Part shown: in pieces, positions 7,912 to 16,805 of the stretch | Position numbering within the stretch: the first letter of the stretch is position 1 | Layout of the letters: the number at the start of each line of letters is the position of its first letter | Source: CAVSIP01 sp963728075 | GTDB taxonomy: Bacteria > Actinomycetota > Actinomycetes > JAFAQI01 > DASSKL01 | NCBI GenBank assembly: GCA_963728075.1 | Contig: CAVSIP010000003.1 | Span: 620,001-684,000 of the forward strand | Reading direction: 5' to 3' | DNA length: 64,000 bases | Position numbers and translations under genes: made by a program | The notes under the pieces: generated by a model | Database searches by the model: none | Told to the model about the DNA's origin: nothing | The model's input: only the letters and a program-made list of their open reading frames with translations

Positions 7912-9365
7912 AGCGGGCGGTGACGTCGGTGCGCGCCGGGCGCAAGATTCGGGGCAGGCGCCGGGTTGTGGCCCGCCTGTCGATCGCAGCCGGCCTTGCC
8001 CTGGTCGCTTCCCAGCCCTTCGCGCCGACGGCCGATGCGGCCGCGATCGTCCAGCCGGGACAGGCGTCCGCCGACTCAGCGGTCTTCAGGCTTGGGGTGC
8101 AGAGCGGTGGGACGTCCCTGCGACCCACCGCGGTCGGACACGCGAGCGCCTCCTACCTCCAGACCGAAACCCAGGCGAGCTCCGCCACCGTGGACCCGGG
8201 CGGGCTCGGCTTCCTACTCACCGCGATCCCTGTCTGTGGCGTGACCCTCTTGCCGTCCAGCAGGCAGCCGCAGCCGCTCACCGCCGACTCCGCCGACGGC
8301 GACAGTTCCAAGACTGCCCACGGCAACGTCGCAGGCGCGGGAACCGAGGTTGTGACCGTCTCGTCGTCCCCGCAGTTCGCGGTCGCCACCACCAAGCCGG
8401 TCAGCCAGTCCCTGCTCGGCGGCCTCGTCGAGATCACCGGCACGGCTACCAGCAAGGTCCGCTATGTCGCCGACCGTGAACAGCGGGCTGAGTCCTCGGT
8501 GACGGAGACCCTCAGCCTGGCCGGCGGCCTCGTGCAGATCGACGGGATGCACTGGACTGCCGGTCGACGCTCCGGAGGCTCGACGGTGTCTTCGGCTGGC
8601 TTCAGCTTCGGCAAGGTCACCCTTCGCCAGCACGGGGTGCCGCTCGCTCTCCCGAACAACGTTCCGGCTTCGACAGTGGTCGAGGAGATCAACGCGCTGA
8701 TCGGCCCGTCCGGGCTCCATCTCACCCTTCCGACCAAGTCCACCGACTCGGCCACCGGCGCGACGTCCATGGGTCCGCTTCGGGTGCACTTCGCCGGCTC
8801 CAGCCTCGACCGAAGCGTGATCACTCCAATCGCCCAGCAGGTGGCTGCGCTCGAGTCACTCCTCAGCGGCCAGGCCGCCAACGGCAGCGACTGCTCCAAG
8901 ATCAAGAACCTCATCGGCAACGTGGCCAACCCGGCCGAGACCGTCAGCAACATCGCGCTGGGTATCGCGGAGGGCGCGGGCAGCCTCGACCTGGACCTTG
9001 GGGGAGTCACGGCCAGTACGCAGGCAGCGCACGACTACGCCAACCCGTTCGACTCCGGCGGTTTCACGTCGGGGCCGAGGCCGTCCGACGGCGTGCCCGC
9101 TGGCGTGACCCAGCCGGGGCCGTCAGCCGGCGCGGGGGGGAGACCCGTCACCTCCGCTCAGGCGCCCACACTGGCAACGGCGCCTGCAGGCATGGTCCTG
9201 CAGTGCGTGACCACGAGCCCGGCCGGCCGGCCGGGCTGCTGGCAGGGGCTTAGTGTGCTCGCCGGCGGCGTGACCGTCGCGCTGGCCCAGGGACTCATTG
9301 CTGCCGACGTCGCGTACAGCCGACGGCGCCACCGACGCCGCCGGCCCAGGAGGGTGATCGTGTGA
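7908..9365 (+). CDS. Exported, C-terminally membrane-anchored protein of unknown function
   Basis: 485 residues from GTG 7908, overlapping the GntR stop as GTGA, which implies translational coupling. An Arg-rich start and a hydrophobic stretch (RLSIAAGLALVASQPFAP, cut near ADA-AA) form a signal peptide. The long middle is Ser/Thr/Gly/Ala-rich, beta-strand-like and contains two Cys residues. A flexible Gly/Pro linker then leads to a C-terminal membrane helix (VLAGGVTVALAQGLIAADV) and a tail of about ten Arg/His residues. The bulk should therefore sit outside the membrane. I do not recognise the family. Its place between the regulator and the substrate-binding protein suggests an accessory role in capture or passage of the LIV-type importer's substrate. 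Confidence 0.7.
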   Translation: MKRAVTSVRAGRKIRGRRRVVARLSIAAGLALVASQPFAPTADAAAIVQPGQASADSAVFRLGVQSGGTSLRPTAVGHASASYLQTETQASSATVDPGGLGFLLTAIPVCGVTLLPSSRQPQPLTADSADGDSSKTAHGNVAGAGTEVVTVSSSPQFAVATTKPVSQSLLGGLVEITGTATSKVRYVADREQRAESSVTETLSLAGGLVQIDGMHWTAGRRSGGSTVSSAGFSFGKVTLRQHGVPLALPNNVPASTVVEEINALIGPSGLHLTLPTKSTDSATGATSMGPLRVHFAGSSLDRSVITPIAQQVAALESLLSGQAANGSDCSKIKNLIGNVANPAETVSNIALGIAEGAGSLDLDLGGVTASTQAAHDYANPFDSGGFTSGPRPSDGVPAGVTQPGPSAGAGGRPVTSAQAPTLATAPAGMVLQCVTTSPAGRPGCWQGLSVLAGGVTVALAQGLIAADVAYSRRRHRRRRPRRVIV

Positions 9366-9405
9366 GCGCTTCGCGCTGGCTGCCTGCGCGGGAGAGGAAG
9401 GCGGC

Positions 9406-11085
9406 ATGAGCATGCGCCCGCAAGACCGCGTCCGTCCCGCGGACCGGCGTCTGCTGCTCGGCTACGGACCGGCGCTGGTGCTTGGCGTCGGTTTCTTGTT
9501 GATGGCGCTGCTGGTGCCGACCGTCGCGCCGGAGCAGCAAGTGGCGACCAACATCCCCGGACAAAACGCGACGTCTACCGATGTCGGCGCGAACATGCCA
9601 GCGGGGGGAACCGGGGGACAGGTGGGCTCGACCGGCAGCTCCTCCGGCCCCCCCGCGAGTTCCGCGGGGCCGGCCAACGCCGCCCCCGGAGCCACCGTCA
9701 CCGGGTGTTCTGGCCGCCAGGTGCCGCAGGATCCGTACTCCCCCCCATGCACCAGCTTCTCTGGCAACAACGGCGGGGTGACCAGCCGCGGAGTCACCGC
9801 GAAGACGATCACGGTCGCCTTCCGCATCTCTTCTGACGACATTCTCGGGGTCGACTCTCTGGTGCAACGCATCGCCGGAAAGAGCAGTTCCAGCCAGTTC
9901 AAGGAGTCCGACGCGCAGGTGGAGAGGACGGTCCGGGATCTCGCCGCCTACTTCAACAAGCACTTTCAGTTCTACGGGCGCAAGATCGTGGTCAAGTTCT
10001 ACCACGGGCAAGGACAGCTCCTGAAGGAGTTCCAGGACGCCGGCCAGGCCCAGGCCAACGCGGACGCACTCCAGGTCGCCGACCAGATGCATGCCTTCGC
10101 GGAGATGTTCGCCATCTCCCAGCCGTACTCCGAAGCCCTGTCGGCGCAGCACGTGGTCAACATCGGGACCGTCTTCATGTCGCAGCCCTGGTTCCAGGCA
10201 CGCGCGCCGTACGCTTGGAGCTTCTTCCCCACCTGCAGCGACTTGGGTGCAGAAGGCGCCGCGGTTGCCAGGGAGATCGCAGGGGGGAACGTCACCTGGG
10301 CGGGCACCGGCGTCGCCAACGGTGGCCCACGCAGGATCGCGGTGATCTCACCGGACAACCCCGTGTACAAGCAGTGCTTCTCCCAGATCGCGCAAGCGCT
10401 CAAACAGTCCGGGCACCCGCCCGTCGCCAACCTGACGTACACGCTGTCGTTGTCGCAGCTGTCCCAGGAGATGAGCGCGATCTCGCAGCAGCTGATCAAC
10501 GACAAGGTCACCACGGTGATCACGGCGACTGATCCGATCGCCCCGGTCTTTCTCACGGGCGACCTGGACAACGCCGACTATCTTCCGGAGATCTTCAATA
10601 TCGGGGCCGCCTTCTCGGACTACGACTTCGTCACCCAGCTCTTCGACCAGAAGGCCGCTGCACATGAGGCCGGCGTCACCAACAGCGGGGCCATCCCGCC
10701 CTACGGGTCCTCACTGGCGTACTTCGCTGCCAAGTCGGTCGATCCCGACAACCCCCCAGCCCGTGAGGTCGACTCTTACTACGAATGCCTCTATCTCCTC
10801 GCGCTCGGTATCCAGCAGGCGGGGCCAAACCTCACACCGCAAACCTTCCAGCAGGGCATGTTCCGGTACCGCGGCGGCACCGGCCAGTACGGGCCCTGGT
10901 CGTTCCATGCCGGAGCTACGAAGTACTGGACGCCAGCGCACCATTTCCGTTTCGAGTGGTGGGACCCCAAAGCCACGTCCGGCTACAACGGCCAGAAGGG
11001 CACCTGGGTGATCGGGCAGAAGTGGTACACCCCGACCACAGTCCCGTCGGGGCCGCCGCCAGTGTTCCCCCACGGACCGCAGTGA
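9406..11085 (+). CDS. LIV-type ABC transporter substrate-binding protein, membrane-tethered
   Basis: 559 residues from ATG 9406 with GGAGAGG upstream. There is no lipobox. Instead an uncleaved-looking helix (YGPALVLGVGFLLMALLVP, about 20-38) and a Ser/Gly/Pro linker precede a type I periplasmic-binding fold of the branched-chain amino acid (Peripla_BP_6) class. Recognisable segments are VTSRGVTAKTITVAFRIS at the domain start, a central RRIAVISPDNPVYKQ strand-turn and a C-terminal SYYECLYLLALGIQQAG helix. Actinobacterial LIV-type binding proteins near P450 and fatty-acid genes often bind hydrophobic acids rather than amino acids (family knowledge). It is 43 bases upstream of the fused transporter and surely its partner. 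Confidence 0.87.
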   Translation: MSMRPQDRVRPADRRLLLGYGPALVLGVGFLLMALLVPTVAPEQQVATNIPGQNATSTDVGANMPAGGTGGQVGSTGSSSGPPASSAGPANAAPGATVTGCSGRQVPQDPYSPPCTSFSGNNGGVTSRGVTAKTITVAFRISSDDILGVDSLVQRIAGKSSSSQFKESDAQVERTVRDLAAYFNKHFQFYGRKIVVKFYHGQGQLLKEFQDAGQAQANADALQVADQMHAFAEMFAISQPYSEALSAQHVVNIGTVFMSQPWFQARAPYAWSFFPTCSDLGAEGAAVAREIAGGNVTWAGTGVANGGPRRIAVISPDNPVYKQCFSQIAQALKQSGHPPVANLTYTLSLSQLSQEMSAISQQLINDKVTTVITATDPIAPVFLTGDLDNADYLPEIFNIGAAFSDYDFVTQLFDQKAAAHEAGVTNSGAIPPYGSSLAYFAAKSVDPDNPPAREVDSYYECLYLLALGIQQAGPNLTPQTFQQGMFRYRGGTGQYGPWSFHAGATKYWTPAHHFRFEWWDPKATSGYNGQKGTWVIGQKWYTPTTVPSGPPPVFPHGPQ

Positions 11086-11128
11086 CCGGCCTGCGCACAG
11101 AGTGCCCATTCCTCCGGGGAGGTCCACG

Positions 11129-14100
11129 GTGACCACCGCGGGGCCGGACGAGCTCGCTCGCAGTCGTGGCCTGTGCCACGGGCTCGCACAGACCCGGCCG
11201 ATCGTGGCCAGCGTGATCGCGGTGGCCGTCGTGTTCTCTCTCACCCAGGCGTTTCCCCACAGTATTCCGCTTGGGACCGTCCTCGCCGGCGCTCTGTACG
11301 GTGCCCTCAGCGGGCTTCTTGCCGTCGGCCTTGTGCTGTTGTTCCGGGTCACCAGAGCCATCAACTTCGCCTATGGGGCGATGGGGGGCCTGCCCGCGGC
11401 GATCGCCTCGTCGCTCTACCTGGGCCACGGCTGGCCATGGTCCGTCTCGGTCGTGCTCGCCCTGGTGCTGGGCGGCGGAACCGGTCTCGCGGTCGGGGCG
11501 TTCGTGCAGTGGAGGTTCGCGAATGCACCTCGGCTGGTGCTCGCTGTGGCCAGCATCGGGCTCGCGCAGCTGCTCGGCGGGGTGGCGGTATACGTCCCCC
11601 GCTGGTTCCAGGGGCCAGTGCTCATCACCAACTTCAAGACGGGGTTGTCACGGCTGCATGTCCAGGTAAGCCCTGTCCTCTTCGACGGCAACGACTTCGT
11701 AGCCGCCGCCGCGATACCCGTGGTCGTGGGGGCGGTCGCCTGGTTCCTCCTTGGCACCGATGCCGGCCGGTCGGTACGCGCGATCGCCGACAACCCGGAC
11801 CGAGCTCGTCTGCTGGGTATCCCGACCCGGCGACTGATGCTGGGGGTGTGGAGCATCAGTGGGCTGGTCGCTGCGCTCGCGGTGATCCTGCAAGCACCCC
11901 GGGCCGGGGTGCCGCTGTCCGCCGCAGCGGGACCCGCGATCCTGCTCGCCCCGCTGGCTGCAGCCGTTGTCGCGAAGATGGAATCGCTGCTCGTCGCTTT
12001 CGTCGCGGCGGTCGGATTGGGCGTTCTTGAAGAGGTCGTTCGGCTGAACGTGTCCAAGCAGGCCATCGAGACCCCCGTGTTTCTCGCGGTGATTCTGATC
12101 GCCCTCCTCGCACAGCACCGTTCGGAGAGCCGGGCCGAGGCGGCAGACGAGTCGTCATGGTCCGCTGCTGGTGTACTGCGCCCCATCCCGTCGTGGCTGC
12201 GCTCGCTCCCAGAGGTGCGTGCGGTTGGGATCCTGTCTCTCCTTCTTGTCGTTGGTTTCGCCGTAAGCCTGCCCGCTCTTGTCTCGTCGGCCCGGCTGGA
12301 CCAGGTGAGCGTGGGGGTGGTCTTCGGCCTGACCGCCCTGTCTCTTGTGGTGCTATCCGGCTGGGCGGGCACGATCAGCTTGGGTCAGTTCGCCCTGGTC
12401 GGCGTGGGGGCGGTCGCCGGCGGCGACCTGATGATGCGCCTGAATCTCGACCTGTTCCTCTCGTTGGCGATCGCGGGAGCTGCGGGGGCCGTCGCAGCGG
12501 TCGTCCTCGGCTTGCCGGCCCTGCGGGTGCGCGGCTTGTACCTCGCGGTGACCACCCTGGCGTTCGCAGTCGCGGCGAACGACTTTTTCTTTAACCCCAC
12601 CAACTTCGCCGCGCTCCTGCCGTCCTCGGTGCTTCGGCCGATCCTGTGGAAGCGGTTTGCCCTCAGAGATGAGGGGGATCTCTACCTGCTCTGCGTCGGA
12701 GTGTTGGCCACCGCCACCGCGCTGGTCTGGGGTGTCCGGCGTGCCCGACCGGGCCGGGCCATCCTGGCCACCAGGGACAACGCCAGGGGCGCCGAATCCG
12801 CCGCGATTCCCACAACCAGGACCCGGCTGACCGCGTTCATGATCTCGGGTCTTATCGCGGGGGTCGCAGGCGCCCTGTACGTGGTCATCCTCGGCAGCGC
12901 CGGGTTCGAGAGCTTCCCGCCCGACGACAGCATCACGGTGTTCTCGATGGCGATTGTCGGCGGTCTGTCGTCAATTGTGGGCGCGCTGGCGGGCGTGGGG
13001 CTGATCCAGTGGCTGGGCATCGCATTTCCGCAGATGCAGATCCTCCTGACTGGTGTCGGGATGCTGCTGGTACTGACGATGTTCCCTGCCGGGCTCGCCG
13101 GTGTGTACGAGCGGGTGCGAGACCGATTGCTGGCCGTCGCTGCTCGCCGGCGGGGGCTCGACATGAGCATGTGGGTCGATCCGGGTGGCGACGAGACAGC
13201 GCGAACGGCCCCGACGGACATGCCTGTCGTGGCGTCTGGCAATGGCACCCAAGCCAGCGACGCGGCTCTGGACCGTCGGCAGGTGCTCCTGGAGTGCTCG
13301 GCTGTGAACGCGTCGTACGGGAAGCTCCGAGTGCTCTTCGGTGTGGACCTAGCCGTCCGCGAGGGCGAGATCGTAGCTTTGCTCGGCACCAACGGCGCGG
13401 GCAAGTCGAGTCTGCTCAAAGCGGTGACCGGCCTCCTGCCGGTCGAGTCGGGCCGCGTCAACTTCGCGGGGAAGGACATCACCAATTCGACGACGGAGCA
13501 TGTCGCGGCCGGCGGACTGACCATGATGCCCGGTGGCCGTGGAGTGTTCCCCTCGCTCACCGTGGCCGAGAACCTACGTGTGGCCTCTTGGCCGTTACGC
13601 GCCGATCCCGCTGCCGCAGACGCGGCCCGGCAACGCGTCGTTGAACTGTTCCCGATCATCGGGAGTCGCTCCGGTCAGCATGCGGGGAACCTGTCAGGCG
13701 GTGAGCAGCAGATGCTCTCTTTGGCCATGGCGTTCTTGGCCAAGCCCAAGCTGCTGTGCATCGACGAATTGTCCCTCGGGCTGGCACCGGCGGTGGTGTC
13801 GACACTCGTCGACGCCGTTCTGGACATCCACCGGCAAGGAACGACGATCGTGATCGTCGAACAGTCGGTCAACGTGGCCCTTCTGCTGGCCGAACGAGCC
13901 ACGTTCCTGGAGAAGGGTCAGGTCCGGTTCAGCGGTCCCGCCGAGGAGCTGCTCGACCGGCCAGACCTTCTGCGTGCCGTCTTCATCGGCGGCACTCCCG
14001 CGCAGGCGTGCAGTGCCACGGCCGACTCGCCTCCGGATCGTCGCCCGGCCGAGGTCGGCGTCAAGGTCTCCGAGGACGAACGGCGTGCTCCGGCGCTCGA

Positions 14101-14926
14101 GTGCTACGGCCTTGTCAAACGCTTCGGAGGTATCACGGCAGTCGACGACGTGGACCTCGCTGTTCGCCCTGGAGAGACCGTTGGACTCGTCGGGCACAAC
14201 GGCGCTGGTAAGACCACCCTGTTCGACGTCATCTGTGGGTTCCTCATCCCGGAGGCAGGTCGAATCGTCGTCGATGGAGAGGACGTCACCTCGTTCCCGG
14301 CCCACGAACGCGCGTGGGCTGGACTCGGTCGGTCGTTCCAGGACGCACGACTGTTCCCGACGCTCACCGTCCGCGAGACCATCGCGGTCGCCTTGGAACG
14401 GCACCTCACCAGTCGCGAGCCATTTGCGGCAGCCTTCCGCATGCCGGCCTCCACCGACTCCGAGGCGTTCGTCGCAGAGCAGGTGGAGCTGGTCATCCAG
14501 CAGCTGGGCCTTCCTGCTTTCCGTGACCGCCTGATCGGCGAACTGTCCACGGGCACCCGACGGATCGTCGAGCTCGCCTGCATCGTCGCGCAGCAGCCGT
14601 CGGTGCTGCTGCTCGACGAGCCATCCGGTGGTGTCGCCCAAGCCGAGACCGAGGCTCTCGGGGCTCTGCTACGCCAGGTCGTTGTCGACACCGGATGCGC
14701 TCTGGTCGTCATCGAGCACGACATGACCATGTTGTCGTCGCTCTGTGACCGTCTCGTTGCCCTGGACCTCGGCCGAGTCATCGCCGAGGGGCTGCCCAGG
14801 GACGTCCTGTCCCACCCCGAGGTGATCGCCAGCTACCTCGGCACCGATACGGCCACCATCGAGCGCTCAGGCCGGGGACCACGACCCCGCCGGGGGACCC
14901 CCACAGCCAAGTCCCTGCGGAGGTAG
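11129..14926 (+). CDS. All-in-one LIV-type ABC importer: LivH-LivM-LivF-LivG fusion
   Basis: 1265 residues from GTG 11129 (GGGGAGG at 11116-11122). Four units that are normally separate proteins are read without interruption. A LivH-like permease spans about 20-330 (FRVTRAINFAYGAMG). A LivM-like permease spans about 355-665 (LSGWAGTISLGQFALVGVGA, ALRVRGLYLAVTTLAF). A LivF-like ATPase follows (Walker A GTNGAGKSS 753-761, LSGGEQQ from 855, Walker B LLCIDE around Asp879), then a LivG-like ATPase (GHNGAGKTT 1022-1030, altered signature LSTGTRR from 1139, LLLDEP around Asp1163). The Walker and signature motifs look competent. Linkers are low-complexity. It would drive uptake of the substrate delivered by the upstream binding protein. 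Confidence 0.93.
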   Translation: MTTAGPDELARSRGLCHGLAQTRPIVASVIAVAVVFSLTQAFPHSIPLGTVLAGALYGALSGLLAVGLVLLFRVTRAINFAYGAMGGLPAAIASSLYLGHGWPWSVSVVLALVLGGGTGLAVGAFVQWRFANAPRLVLAVASIGLAQLLGGVAVYVPRWFQGPVLITNFKTGLSRLHVQVSPVLFDGNDFVAAAAIPVVVGAVAWFLLGTDAGRSVRAIADNPDRARLLGIPTRRLMLGVWSISGLVAALAVILQAPRAGVPLSAAAGPAILLAPLAAAVVAKMESLLVAFVAAVGLGVLEEVVRLNVSKQAIETPVFLAVILIALLAQHRSESRAEAADESSWSAAGVLRPIPSWLRSLPEVRAVGILSLLLVVGFAVSLPALVSSARLDQVSVGVVFGLTALSLVVLSGWAGTISLGQFALVGVGAVAGGDLMMRLNLDLFLSLAIAGAAGAVAAVVLGLPALRVRGLYLAVTTLAFAVAANDFFFNPTNFAALLPSSVLRPILWKRFALRDEGDLYLLCVGVLATATALVWGVRRARPGRAILATRDNARGAESAAIPTTRTRLTAFMISGLIAGVAGALYVVILGSAGFESFPPDDSITVFSMAIVGGLSSIVGALAGVGLIQWLGIAFPQMQILLTGVGMLLVLTMFPAGLAGVYERVRDRLLAVAARRRGLDMSMWVDPGGDETARTAPTDMPVVASGNGTQASDAALDRRQVLLECSAVNASYGKLRVLFGVDLAVREGEIVALLGTNGAGKSSLLKAVTGLLPVESGRVNFAGKDITNSTTEHVAAGGLTMMPGGRGVFPSLTVAENLRVASWPLRADPAAADAARQRVVELFPIIGSRSGQHAGNLSGGEQQMLSLAMAFLAKPKLLCIDELSLGLAPAVVSTLVDAVLDIHRQGTTIVIVEQSVNVALLLAERATFLEKGQVRFSGPAEELLDRPDLLRAVFIGGTPAQACSATADSPPDRRPAEVGVKVSEDERRAPALECYGLVKRFGGITAVDDVDLAVRPGETVGLVGHNGAGKTTLFDVICGFLIPEAGRIVVDGEDVTSFPAHERAWAGLGRSFQDARLFPTLTVRETIAVALERHLTSREPFAAAFRMPASTDSEAFVAEQVELVIQQLGLPAFRDRLIGELSTGTRRIVELACIVAQQPSVLLLDEPSGGVAQAETEALGALLRQVVVDTGCALVVIEHDMTMLSSLCDRLVALDLGRVIAEGLPRDVLSHPEVIASYLGTDTATIERSGRGPRPRRGTPTAKSLRR

Positions 14927-14940
14927 TGCAATCTCCCAGG

Positions 14941-16140
14941 TCAGCGAGGCACCTGGTTCCAGGGCAGCGTGTCATCGGTGCGCGGCTCACCTGGCAGTCC
15001 CAGTACGCGCTCAGCGACGATGTTGCGGTTCACCTCGTCGGTGCCACCACCGATGCGGTGCGCAGGAGCCCAGAGGAACTTGCGCACCCAGCGAGCGTCC
15101 TCGCCCTCGGTGAGCATCCCTGCAGCGCCCAGGAGGTCCATGCCCAACTGGGCGGAATCGACGTTGAGCTTCGTGGTGAACAACTTTGCCACCGATCCCT
15201 CCGGACCCGGTCGACGTCCCTCGAGGGCCGCCGACAGGATGCGCAGATTCATATACCGGGCGACCTCGGTGCGGACCCAGAGTTCCACGATGCGCTGTCG
15301 CGTCACGTGGTTGAGTGTCCCTCGCCGCCGCGCGAGTTCCGTCAGGCGTGCCGGCAGGGTGCTCGGGCCGGTCCTTCCGCCGCCGAGCGAGCTCCTTTCG
15401 TTGGCCAGAGTCGTCACGGCGACGTGCCAGCCGTTGTCCACGTCGCCGATGACGTTCTCGTGCGGCACGCGGACGCTCTCGAGAAACACCTCGTTGAACT
15501 CGGCAGTACCCGTCATCTGCCTCAGCGGGCGGACGGTGACACCTGGCGATCGAAGGTCGAGGATGAACGCAGTGATGCCTTTGTGCTTGGGCGCCTCTGG
15601 GTTCGTTCGGCACAGGATCTCCCCGTAGTCAGCAATGTGCGCGCCCGACGTCCACACCTTCTGCCCGTCGATGACCCACTCGTTTCCGTCGCGCACAGCC
15701 TTGGTCGCCAGTCCTGCCACATCGGAGCCGGCGTTGGGCTCCGAGAACATCTGGCACCAGATCGTCTCTCCCCGGAGCAGCGGTCTGAGGTACCGCTGCT
15801 TCTGCGCGGCCGTGCCGTGAGCCCGCAGCGTGGGAGCGACGAAGTTCAGCCCGACCGTGAGCAGGTCAGGAGGCGTGCTGTGCGCCGACTCCTCCTGGTT
15901 GAAGATGATCTGCTCTACCGAGGTTCCGTTTCGCCCACCGAGCTCCGGACCCCACGTGATCTTGGCGAGGCCGGCGTCGAACTTCGCCGCCTGCCACGCC
16001 TTGACACGGTTGATGAGGTCACGTTCGTGGTCGATCTGCTCCAGGGCCTCGACGATCCAGGCCCGGCACTCCTCGCGCCAGGCGGCCTGCTCGGGTGTAT
16101 CGCGGAAGTTCACGACCGTTGATGTGCGGGTCTCGGGCAC
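14941..16140 (-). CDS. Acyl-CoA dehydrogenase
   Basis: 399 residues from GTG 16140; GTG 16158 and GTG 16113 (right before NFRDTPEQAAW) are alternatives. It has the acyl-CoA dehydrogenase plan. The N-terminal helical domain begins NFRDTPEQAAWREECRAW. The flavin/substrate loop is QMFSEPNAGSD. The beta domain has VIDGQKVWTSGAH. The C-terminal helical domain ends with GGTDEVNRNIVAERVLGLP, which contacts FAD. It forms an alpha,beta double bond in an acyl-CoA, passing electrons to ETF. It converges on the transporter gene with 14 bases between stops. The palindrome at 16161-16180 lies just upstream, tying its control to the second P450. Confidence 0.9.
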   Translation of the reverse strand: MPETRTSTVVNFRDTPEQAAWREECRAWIVEALEQIDHERDLINRVKAWQAAKFDAGLAKITWGPELGGRNGTSVEQIIFNQEESAHSTPPDLLTVGLNFVAPTLRAHGTAAQKQRYLRPLLRGETIWCQMFSEPNAGSDVAGLATKAVRDGNEWVIDGQKVWTSGAHIADYGEILCRTNPEAPKHKGITAFILDLRSPGVTVRPLRQMTGTAEFNEVFLESVRVPHENVIGDVDNGWHVAVTTLANERSSLGGGRTGPSTLPARLTELARRRGTLNHVTRQRIVELWVRTEVARYMNLRILSAALEGRRPGPEGSVAKLFTTKLNVDSAQLGMDLLGAAGMLTEGEDARWVRKFLWAPAHRIGGGTDEVNRNIVAERVLGLPGEPRTDDTLPWNQVPR

Positions 16141-16160
16141 GTGTAACAGTGTAGGCACAT

Positions 16161-16180
16161 AACTGTACAATCGTCCAGTT
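16161..16180. promoter_or_regulatory. Palindromic operator candidate upstream of acyl-CoA dehydrogenase (motif copy 2)
   Basis: AACTGTAC-AATC-GTCCAGTT is a 20-base inverted repeat with one mismatch between 8-base arms. Its left part overlaps the 17-base motif (16158-16174) that recurs at 3254-3270 before the second P450. It lies 20 bases upstream of the proposed start of the minus-strand gene, where a repressor would block transcription. Confidence 0.5.
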
Positions 16181-16246
16181 CTCTGCAAGGCCGCCGCTTT
16201 GGCCAAGGTGCTGCCCGTTGCGTCAGACGCACGTGCCTTCGCAGGT

Positions 16247-16342
16247 ATGGCCGGGCCGTACGAGGCCGAGGCCGAGCCGGCGGTGCGGGTGTGGTTGGAC
16301 GGCCTGTCGGATCGTGCCTTCGGTCGGGCGGGTTGCCCATGA
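16247..16342 (+). pseudogene. Truncated HigB/RelE-like toxin relic
   Basis: A 31-codon frame from ATG 16247 reads YEAEAEPAVRVWLDGLSDRA before stopping at TGA 16340. This matches the start of RelE/HigB-type mRNA interferase toxins (x-E-x-E-P-x-V-R-x-W-L-x-x-L-S-D), which normally continue for about 70 more residues with the catalytic Arg/Lys. The rest is missing, so it cannot be active. An antitoxin remnant follows at once, in the usual HigB-HigA order. Assignment rests on this short motif only. Confidence 0.5.
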
Positions 16343-16368
16343 CACCCACGAACGCGTGGCCACCTGAG

Positions 16369-16653
16369 ATGAGCACTGAGCACGACTCCTACCGGGAGAT
16401 CGCAGAGTTGGGCGGAACAGCGCCGGATACCGCGAAGGCTACGAGGAGGCACGCCGTGCCTTCCTGATCGGACGGGCGGTACGCGAACGGCGCCTCGAGC
16501 TCGGACGCTCCCAGACCGAGGTTGCCGCTCCCGCTGGCATGACCAGCCCGCCCTGTCCCGGCTCGAGGCGGGTGGCGCGGTGCCCACGATCCCGGTGCTG
16601 GAGCGGCTTGCCACCGCGCTCAGTGCGGACCTTGTAGTGGCCCTGACGACACC
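16369..16653 (+). pseudogene. Frameshifted XRE-type antitoxin relic (HigA-like)
   Basis: Starting at ATG 16369 (MSTEHDSYREIAE), the antitoxin-like sequence jumps frames twice. GYEEARRAFLIGRAVRERRL and ELGRSQTEVAAPAGM are in a second frame, and LSRLEAGGAVPTIPVLERLA with ALSADLVVALT in a third. Together they reconstruct a helix-turn-helix antitoxin of about 95 residues of the kind that follows HigB toxins. Two indels, near 16430 and 16550, break it. The frame after 16653 has no recognisable protein. With the toxin stub at 16247 it forms one decayed toxin-antitoxin module. Confidence 0.65.
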
Positions 16654-16805
16654 ACGCAGCCTGACCGGCTCGCCGGTGCCCCGCCGCACGGGTGCTCGGT
16701 GTGGCCTGGCCACACCGAAGGTCCGCGAAGGCGTGCGAACTCCCCCGAAACTGGGTGACCGGGAGAGTAGTCTGAGCGTTGTCGCAGGTCAGGGCCGGGT
16801 TTCCG

